In this document: in pieces, positions 58,188-64,000 of the stretch
Layout: the number at the start of each line of letters is the position of its first letter
Numbering within the stretch: position 1 is the first letter of the stretch
From: Symbiodinium natans
Taxonomy: Eukaryota; Sar; Dinophyceae; Suessiales; Symbiodiniaceae
Direction: 5' to 3'
Assembly (NCBI GenBank): GCA_905221605.1
Contig: CAJNDS010000169.1
Span: 987,001-1,051,000, forward strand
DNA: 64,000 nucleotides
Notes under the pieces: generated by a model
What the model saw: the letters and a program-made list of their open reading frames with translations, nothing else
What the model was told of the DNA's origin: nothing
Database searches by the model: none
Position numbers and translations under genes: made by a program

Positions 58188-58290
58188 TCCGAAATGAGGG
58201 GTACCTTTGTGGGGTCCTGATTATAAGGGTATCCTACCTTGTGGGGATCCACATTGGGGGCTCTGTTTTCATACCCCCCAAATGGTTCCC
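58188..58290. mobile_element. possible hairpin, family F relative
   Basis: GGTTCCGAAATGAGGGGTACC on the left against CCCCCCAAATGGTTCCC on the right; weakly inverted. Confidence 0.3.
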
Positions 58291-58521
58291 TGGCTCAAGA
58301 AGATGGATTTGGGGTTTAGGGCCTGGGTTATGGTCGAGAAGCCTCTCCGCCCCTCTCCGCCATGTGTTTAGGGTCCTGAAGGCCCTCCTCCGAACGGAAA
58401 AACGGAGACGCCAAACCCAAAACACTCCGTCTGCCCCCGCTGTAGCCCTAAATTCCGAAAGTTCTTCCAACAGGTTGTGGGCTTCCCTAAACCCCAAACC
58501 CTAAACCATAAACATCCCGAG

Positions 58522-58570
58522 GATTGGCACGGCTGGCAGCACAAGGTCTCCAGCCAAAATGGGGTCCCAG
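58522..58570 (+). CDS. candidate micro-exon
   Basis: CATCCCGAG acceptor; DWHGWQHKVSSQNGVP plus one base; CCCAG|GTTTTAG donor. Trp/His-rich and credible. Confidence 0.45.
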
Positions 58571-58683
58571 GTTTTAGTGCTTGCGTTTTTTGTTTGCGCT
58601 TATAGGGTTATGTAGGGTTTTACAGTCTAAGGGCAGTTATATGCCCTGACTCTGGGCCATGGCCTCCTTCAAATGGGTTCTGA

Positions 58684-58727
58684 AGTATGGGCCCTTGGCT
58701 TGGTATAGGGTATATAAGGGCCATACT
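58684..58727. mobile_element. hairpin family E, short copy
   Basis: AGTATGGGCCCTTGG and ATAAGGGCCATACT around GGTATAGGGTATA. Confidence 0.4.
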
Positions 58728-59335
58728 GAGGGACCATGTAACGACCCGAAGATCCAGGCTTTGCAGGGTTTGCAGGATGTGTGGGGCTTTGTAGGGTTTA
58801 GAGGGTTTGCAGTGTTTGCAGAGTGTGTAGTGTTTGCGGTTTAGGGTTCGGGCTTGTCCGCATTTAGTGATGCTAGTCCAGGTCTGGGGTCGAGTCGTTT
58901 AAGGGGGGTACTCGCCCTAAATCCCAAACTCTAAAGCCCAGACCTTCGACCCTAAAGCTGAGGGTTAGCTAGCAAGGAGGGCTTGAGACGCTTTCTTCGT
59001 GTTTCGATTCGACAGGGGAATTCGGCGGGGGGAGGGGGGGGGGGTGAGTGCATGAACCAGGGATCCCACGGCAGAGAGGAAAAAGCAACACTAGGATTCA
59101 CAGGATTTATAGGATTTAGTTGAGGTGGTGTGAACCCTAAACCCCAAACCCTAAAGCCTAGATCGCAAACCTTCCTGAGCCTTAATCCCCTGGCAAGCAA
59201 GCAAGACCATCCCTCGGAACCCTAAACCTTCCTAAACCCCGAAACCCTCGCACAAAACCAAAAACAGTGTGTGTGTGCATATTATATAAATAATCAATAG
59301 TAATACCAAAATTGTAATACACATTGTTAAAAAAT

Positions 59336-59490
59336 GTATATGTATATGTATATGTATATATGTATATATGTATATATGTATATATGTATATATGTATATA
59401 TGTATATATGTATATGTATATATGTATATGTATATATGTATATGTATATATGTATATGTATATATGTATATGTATATGTATGTGTATGTG

Positions 59491-59528
<38 letters not shown>

Positions 59529-59530
59529 CA
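59336..59530. repeat. TATATG/TATG microsatellite
   Basis: About 195 bases of TATATG, TATG and TA units. Long frames reading YVYM or IYIY here are artefacts. Confidence 0.97.
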
Positions 59531-59598
59531 TATAAATGTATACCATGGTCACTGCATCCATGGCTTTCCTTAGCAGTCCGCCCTCATCTCATCTCCAG

Positions 59599-59640
59599 GT
59601 CTACTTTCTCGGACGCCTCTCAGCAGGCGCTTGGAGCCCC
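59599..59640 (+). CDS. candidate micro-exon
   Basis: CATCTCCAG acceptor; VYFLGRLSAGAWSP in one frame, TFSDASQQALGAP in another; C-rich repeat units follow. Confidence 0.35.
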
Positions 59641-59813
59641 AAACCCGAACCCTCACCCTGAGACCCTGAATCTGAATCTTAAGCCGTTTGTTCTGTTGTG
59701 TTGGTTAAAGGATTGCGGGTTTTGGGGCCCCCAGGCATAGAGGACGCCTGGATTCCTGAAAGCCTATAGACCCCTCTAAGACTTGGCCCTTACGTCTTCC
59801 TCCTTTGCGCGAG

Positions 59814-59912
59814 GAGCGCTTCCTGCCACAGAACGTCCTCTCCGACCCAACCTCCTCAGCGGCATCGAACGCGGGTCAGGCGCCGCGGGCATTTGTTGCT
59901 CAGGGCGTCGAG
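59814..59912 (+). CDS. candidate exon, 33 codons
   Basis: TTTGCGCGAG acceptor; ERFLPQNVLSDPTSSAASNA then GQAPRAFVAQGVE; GAG|GTTCCA donor; phase 0 at both ends. Strong composition. Its donor lies inside a 28-base tandem duplication. Confidence 0.5.
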
Positions 59913-59962
59913 GTTCCAGGCTTGCTTACTTCGTGTCGAGGCTCTAGGCTTGCTTACTTCGT
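59907..59962. repeat. 28-base tandem duplication
   Basis: GTCGAGGTTCCAGGCTTGCT... is repeated at once with two changes. Because 28 is not a multiple of three it would shift the frame if exonic. Confidence 0.85.
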
Positions 59963-60449
59963 GTATAAGGCTAGGGCTCTGGACACATGCGTGGGAGTGA
60001 GTTAAGTCCTGCTTTGCCCTCATGAACTGAAGCTCAGCGGCCCCTGAGGACCCCCTCCATCGCTTAACTGGGCCCGCCCCTGACCCTATAGTCTCAAACC
60101 CAAGCCCCCTCTCAGCTTAACCCTACGTCTCATATCCTACCTCTCACTGGAATTAGTCGATTTCGTCAGTAAGAACACATCAGCCTGCAGGAAATGGCCA
60201 GTTCTAGGTTGTGGTCCAGTTGTTTCGCTGATTGCCTCAAGGAGCAATAATTCAATCCAACTATCGGAAGTTTCTCTGCAGCGTGCCGATTGGGAGATTT
60301 TCTCTGTCGTCTTGCTTGCGACATGTGGACCGCCAGACCTTGCATTGAGGCCTTTCCAAGGCGACGACTGTTGGGCACCTTAAACGTGCCGACCCGTCTT
60401 TTCACAGAGACCCCAGCAGGACCGTATTTCAGACAAACAAGAACTAAAC

Positions 60450-60544
60450 CCTAAACCCTAAGCCCTAAACCCTAAACCCTAAACCCTAAACCCTAAACCC
60501 TAAACCCTAATCCCTAAACCCTAAACCCTAAACCCTAAACCCTA
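60450..60544. repeat. CCCTAAA array
   Basis: About thirteen units, C-rich on plus. Confidence 0.95.
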
Positions 60545-60577
60545 CGAGGGACCTGTGCTCGAACCCTATAGCGCGAG

Positions 60578-60650
60578 GCATCTGCATCCGCTGATGGCGC
60601 AGGCCGGGCAGAGCAGCCCTCTGGAGCATTCCTTTTCCCTTATACGCCGG
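60578..60650 (+). CDS. candidate exon, Ala/Ser-rich
   Basis: GCGCGAG acceptor; ASASADGAGRAEQPSGAFLF then PYTP plus one base; CCGG|GTAGGG donor. CCCTAAA array before, TTTAGGG array after. Confidence 0.5.
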
Positions 60651-60653
60651 GTA

Positions 60654-60812
60654 GGGTTCAGGGTTTAGGGTTTGGGGTTTAGGTTTCAGGGTTTAGGGTT
60701 TAGGGTTTAGGGTTTAGGGTTTAGGGTTTAGGGTTTAGGGTTTAGGGTTCAGGGTTCAGGGTTTCAGGTTCAGTTTTCAGGGTTTAGGGTTTCGGGTTTA
60801 GGGTTTAGGGTG
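60654..60812. repeat. TTTAGGG array
   Basis: About twenty units with TTCAGGG and TTTCGGG variants, G-rich on plus. Confidence 0.95.
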
Positions 60813-60878
60813 GAGGGGTTGACCGGTGAGGTTTTTTTTTTCCATTCTGTGTACGATGTGTACACCCTCGACATCCAG

Positions 60879-61016
60879 GCTATGCCGTACCAATCCATGG
60901 CAGCGATGATCGGCCGGGAACTCAGCCACCGGATCCACCTATCGGATTTGTTTTCTTCATGTGCCCGGGAACTGGGAGTTGTTCATGCTTCGATCTGGCT
61001 TGATGGTTGTTGAAGA
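60879..61016 (+). CDS. candidate last exon, 45 codons
   Basis: GACATCCAG acceptor preceded by a T-run; AMPYQSMAAMIGRELSHRIH, LSDLFSSCARELGVVHASIW, LDGC, TGA. The frame is also open upstream to 60840 (VYDVYTLDIQ). Helix-rich, strongly protein-like, no family recognised. Confidence 0.55.
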
Positions 61017-61189
61017 TGGGGAATATGTATGGGTTTTGGAGTACTATACTTGAATACGTTTTTGGGTTCTGGGTTCCGATTACAGCTACCAACCCCCTTC
61101 ATCTCCTCAGTCCTTTTTGGGTTTAGGGTTTAGGGTCCTGGGGTCAGGTAAAACCTTAAGTCCTATTCGCAAACCCCCAAACCCACCAG

Positions 61190-61266
61190 AAGCCCGGAGC
61201 GTTTTTGAGGTGGGTGTGCATCCCATCGGGCATCGTGGAGCGGCACAAGGCTCCTTTCCTTTCGAG
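61190..61266 (+). CDS. candidate exon with FEVGVHP motif, GC donor
   Basis: ACCCACCAG acceptor; ARSVFEVGVHPIGHRGAAQG then SFPFE; GAG|GCTTTAGGG. VFEVGVHPI resembles FFEVGIHPV in the exon at 18385, 43 kb away on the same strand. Confidence 0.5.
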
Positions 61267-61477
61267 GCTTTAGGGTCTGTAGGGTTTAGGGTTGAAAGTG
61301 GCCACAGGGTTCTATATGGGTTATATGGTTTTAGGGTGTGTAGGTTTATTGTTTAGGGTTTATGGGGTTTAGAGTATGCAGGGTCTGGGGTTTATACTCG
61401 TAGGTTTTTGGGTTTTGGGTCTCTAGGGGCCCCAGCACAACCACCAAAGCCTAAGCATTAAGCACTGTTTTTTTGGC

Positions 61478-61498
61478 AGGGGGGGGGGGGGGGGGGGT
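61478..61498. repeat. poly-G tract
   Basis: About 20 G, shortly after a T-run (TTTTTTTGGCAG). Confidence 0.95.
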
Positions 61499-61589
61499 GC
61501 ACTATAAGGGGCATGATGAGGGCCATGCCCATCTATGGTTACCCTAAACCCTAAACCCTAAACCCTGTAGAAGCCCTGCAAGTGCCCAG

Positions 61590-61655
61590 CTGCAGGCACA
61601 GTTCGAAGCTCCGAACAGCGGCGAGGCTTTGGAAGCCGGCCAGGCGCCATTTGGC
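61590..61655 (+). CDS. candidate exon
   Basis: GTGCCCAG acceptor; LQAQFEAPNSGEALEAGQAP then FG; GGC|GTAGGC donor; phase 0. CCCTAAA before, TTTAGGG array (61668-61715) after. Disordered-linker composition. Confidence 0.5.
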
Positions 61656-61953
61656 GTAGGCTGTGGGGTTTAGGGTTTAGGGTTTAGGGTTTAGGGTTTA
61701 GGGTTTAGGGTTTAGGGGTTAGTAAGTAATTACATTGAAGAAATGTATACATATCTAGGGTTTGGGGTGGGGAGCGCCGCCTACAGCAGTTGAATCTCCT
61801 CGGTTTGCGCATATGTTGCGGGGAGGGGTGGGCAGGGCACACAACTGGCATTCAAAAAGCATCACGCAGCTTGTCTGCCGGGTTTATGGTTTGTGGTTTA
61901 GGGCTTAGGGTTTAGGGTTTTTGGTTGGCTGAAAATCAATCTTGGGTCCGCAG

Positions 61954-62025
61954 GTCGCGGTGGAGAATGGTACGGTCATCTGCCTGGTTCGAAAGTACGG
62001 AGACAGTACTCTGCTAGCTCCATGA
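61954..62025 (+). CDS. candidate last exon
   Basis: GGGTCCGCAG acceptor; VAVENGTVICLVRKYGDSTL then LAP and TGA. A beta-strand-like, clearly protein-like C-terminus. Possibly the last exon of the gene carrying 61590-61655. Not identified. Confidence 0.55.
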   Translation, partial: VAVENGTVICLVRKYGDSTLLAP

Positions 62026-62129
62026 CGCTTGCTTTTGTCATAATCAAAACTAAATTTGAATGTTGTGCCCGAGGCTTGAAGTTTCTGACCTTCCTAAACC
62101 CCAAAGCCTAAAGCCTAAGCCCTCACCCC

Positions 62130-62357
62130 ATGGTGCCCCTTTTGGGGGGGGAAGGATCTTGGAGCTGCGACGTGCCAAGCAGCCCAGGCCTTACTTTTCA
62201 AGTGAACTTTGCGATGCACTTCAGACCGGAACACCCTAAGACCCGAAACCCATCGCGGGTGTATGGTTCAGGGCTTCGGGTTGTTGTCTACATTTTAGAA
62301 GCCAAGGGAATACTGAAAAATCAAGGTGGCTTCTGTGGTATAGATACCGCAAAGTAG
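62130..62357 (+). CDS. possible coding stretch
   Basis: The frame reads LTFQVNFAMHFRPEHPKTRN and VVVYILEAKGILKNQGGFCG, interrupted by repeat-like sequence at 62230-62280. Uncertain. Confidence 0.25.
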   Translation: MVPLLGGEGSWSCDVPSSPGLTFQVNFAMHFRPEHPKTRNPSRVYGSGLRVVVYILEAKGILKNQGGFCGIDTAK

Positions 62358-62426
62358 GATCCCCAAGTAATACCCGCTATGCCAGGCTTTAGGGGTTCAG
62401 GCTTTAGGGTTTAGGGTTTAGGTTTC

Positions 62427-62480
62427 CTCGCAAACCTCGTAGCCGAGGCAGGAGCGCCCGAGGCTGCGAGCGTGGGCTGA
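62427..62480 (+). CDS. candidate last exon
   Basis: LANLVAEAGAPEAASVG and TGA after TTTAGGG units. A longer alternative frame, rich in Arg, is open over the same bases. Confidence 0.35.
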   Translation, partial: LANLVAEAGAPEAASVG

Positions 62481-62849
62481 GGTCCAAAACACGGGCATTG
62501 CGCCGGCAGAGTTTGACATTGGCCCTAACACCCAAATGTAGGCTTTAGAGTTTCGGCTTTAGAGTTTCGGGCTTAGGGTTTAGAATTTAGGGTTTAGGGT
62601 TCAGGGTTTAGGCAGTCGCTCATTTCACGGGAGGTTGCTCAAGAACAATGGCAAGGTACGTACTTATCAAAGGCGGGTGGTTCAAAATATTGGGGGGGGG
62701 GGCTGGAGCAAGGCAGTTGGACGACAAAACATTAAAATCCCAACGCCCAACCCCCAGCCCCAGTCATAAAACCCTAAAACGTAGAAACTTAAAGACCCTG
62801 AATCTAAGGTCGGAACCACGTGCCCTGACCCTTGTTTAAAGGGATCTGA

Positions 62850-62915
62850 AGTATGGGTCCCTCATCATGTATAGTGTATATCTAAAGCACGGTGGCCCAA
62901 ATTAAGGGCCCCTAC
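62850..62915. mobile_element. hairpin family E, diverged copy
   Basis: TCTGAAGTATGGGTCCCT (shared with 58676) and AATTAAGGGCCCCTA around TATAGTGTATA. Confidence 0.35.
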
Positions 62916-63579
62916 TTGGACCCCTAAACCTCAAACCCTGAACCTGAAACCCGAAAGCCTAAATCCTGAAACGCTCTCGCCTCTCCCTTCCCGTGCAAGC
63001 CCCGGAGAGTGCTCCAAGATGCCCATTGTAGGGGTTTAGGGTTTAGGGTTTAGGGTTTCGGGTTTAGGGTTTAGGGACTGCGGATCCCCAAGACCTTCGC
63101 CCGGCAAAGCCAAGCAACCAAAGGCCACCCCCCCCCTTCTCCCACGAAGCCATATGATACCCTAAACCCGCAAGCCCCAAAAGCCCCAAACCCCCGTAGG
63201 CCCAGGAGCCCCCGCCCCCCCCCCCCCCACAACCCCCCCACCCCAAAAGGTTTAAGTAGGGTTCAGGATTTAGGGTTCAGGACTTAGGGTTTAGGGTTTA
63301 GGGTGGTTTTGGGTTTGAACCTCGAATCCCTTCCACCCCTGCATGGCCAACACCCTCAATCCTTTTGGCTCGGAAGCAGAGGGATCCTTCCAAACGATGA
63401 TGCATACCTGAATGCTACTACCTCTGCATGTGCAATGACATAAACCCCTTAAACCCGGAACCCTAAACCCTGAGCCCTGAACCCTAAACCCTAACATCAG
63501 AGTCAGAGTAGTCAAGATGATGATCCGGGTCGCCACAGCTCCAATCAGGCTTTCGAATCTGCTCCGCTCCTGCAGTGAA

Positions 63580-63695
63580 GCCCCCAAACCCTAACCCTAA
63601 ACTCTAAACCCTAAACCCTAAACCCCTAAACCCCTAAACCCCTAAAACCCTAAACCCTGAACCCCAAACCCTAAACCCTAAACCCTAAACCCTAA
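63580..63695. repeat. CCCTAAA/CCCCTAAA array
   Basis: Heptamers and octamers, C-rich on plus, then a poly-C run at about 63697-63714. Confidence 0.93.
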
Positions 63696-63734
63696 CACCC
63701 CCCCCCCCCCCCCCAACCCCTTGCGGCACCCCCA

Positions 63735-63837
63735 ATGGACGCCGTGTTTACCGCCGGCAAGTTCAAGGGCAGATGGTTCTCCGATGTGGCAGGCGGTGAT
63801 CATGGGGTTCTGCGTCGATCAAGCCAAGGGTGGCTCT
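63735..63837 (+). CDS. candidate first or internal exon
   Basis: ATG then MDAVFTAGKFKGRWFSDVAG, GDHGVLRRSSQGWL, ending CTCT|GTAAGC, a good donor. It may instead start after CGGCAAG with FKGRWFSDVAG. TTTAGGG repeats follow. Strong composition, no family recognised. Confidence 0.5.
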
Positions 63838-63849
63838 GTAAGCAACTGG

Positions 63850-63955
63850 GTTTAGGGTTTAGGGTGCAGGGTTTAGGGTTTAGGGTTTTAGGGTTTTAGG
63901 GTTTGGGGTTTAGGGTTTAGATTTTAGGGTTCAGGCTTAGGGTTTTGCATTTAGG
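63850..63955. repeat. TTTAGGG block
   Basis: About twelve G-rich units, several with an extra T or G. Confidence 0.9.
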
Positions 63956-64000
63956 GTGATGTACTATCTGATTTGCCGGACGCAACTTCTACATTCGCAG
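63956..64000 (+). promoter_or_regulatory. likely 3' splice site at the window edge
   Basis: CAACTTCTACATTCGCAG is a good pyrimidine-AG acceptor, so an exon probably begins at the next base outside the window. It would pair with the GTAAGC donor at 63838, giving an intron of 163 bases filled with TTTAGGG. Confidence 0.4.

Noticed and set aside
59232-59740. Long Tyr/Ile/Val/Met repeat frames on both strands
   Set aside because: They translate a TATATG microsatellite in several frames at once, which real genes do not do.
1-64000. Chromosome end or subtelomere
   Set aside because: The repeats occur throughout in both orientations and are flanked by coding islands; no terminal array runs off either window edge.
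1-64000. rRNA, snRNA clusters, spliced-leader genes or CRISPR arrays
   Set aside because: No conserved rRNA or spliced-leader sequence noticed by eye, and no regular spacer-repeat pattern with unique spacers; a covariance-model search would be needed to exclude small RNAs.

Overview
The window looks like nuclear DNA of a protist whose telomere repeat is TTTAGGG. A dinoflagellate is the best guess. The evidence is seven-base TTTAGGG/CCCTAAA units in well over a hundred blocks on both strands, short GC-rich coding islands, splice donors that are often GC instead of GT, one intronless caspase-like gene, and no bacterial-style gene packing. Genus cannot be told. Green algae and chromerids share the telomere unit and stay possible.

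Only one gene is complete and recognisable: a caspase-family (peptidase C14) protein at 7888-8712 on the plus strand. Almost everything else is coding islands of 30-150 bases sitting in a sea of telomere-like repeats. On the plus strand most islands are preceded by CCCTAAA units plus a splice-acceptor AG, and followed by a donor that runs into TTTAGGG. The repeats therefore look like introns, or alternatively like the caps of very short linear fragments joined end to end. The strongest support is inside the window. An exon pair at 49724-50029, split by a 231-base GC-AG intron carrying both repeat orientations, has an unsplit paralogue at 50789-50898 with 16 of 19 residues identical but different third codon positions. 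Other multi-exon models keep reading phase across their introns (2829-5007, 14761-14986, 18147-18473, 25916-26150, 35726-36135, 44420-44697). None of these proteins could be named with confidence.

Layout: 0-2 kb sparse sequence with repeat blocks and one dispersed nine-base motif; 2-5 kb an Ala-rich, DLL-motif gene; 5-7.8 kb repeats and a hairpin element; 7.9-9.3 kb caspase gene and neighbour; 10-27 kb many micro-exons and arrays; 28-29 kb a candidate gene ending in an AT-rich patch; 30-35 kb micro-exons; 35.4-38.2 kb the densest run of coding sequence; 39-50 kb micro-exons, expanded variant arrays and a secretory-type reading frame at 47.8 kb; 51-59 kb most copies of several hairpin (MITE-like) families; 59-64 kb microsatellite and micro-exons. 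The window ends exactly on a likely splice acceptor.

Limits: exon calls rest on reading frame, codon sense and splice-site context only. Several GC-rich islands read well on both strands, and I say so where I saw it. Most long open frames that run through the repeats, or through poly-G/poly-C and TA tracts, are artefacts and were left out. RNA-seq or protein evidence would settle most calls.
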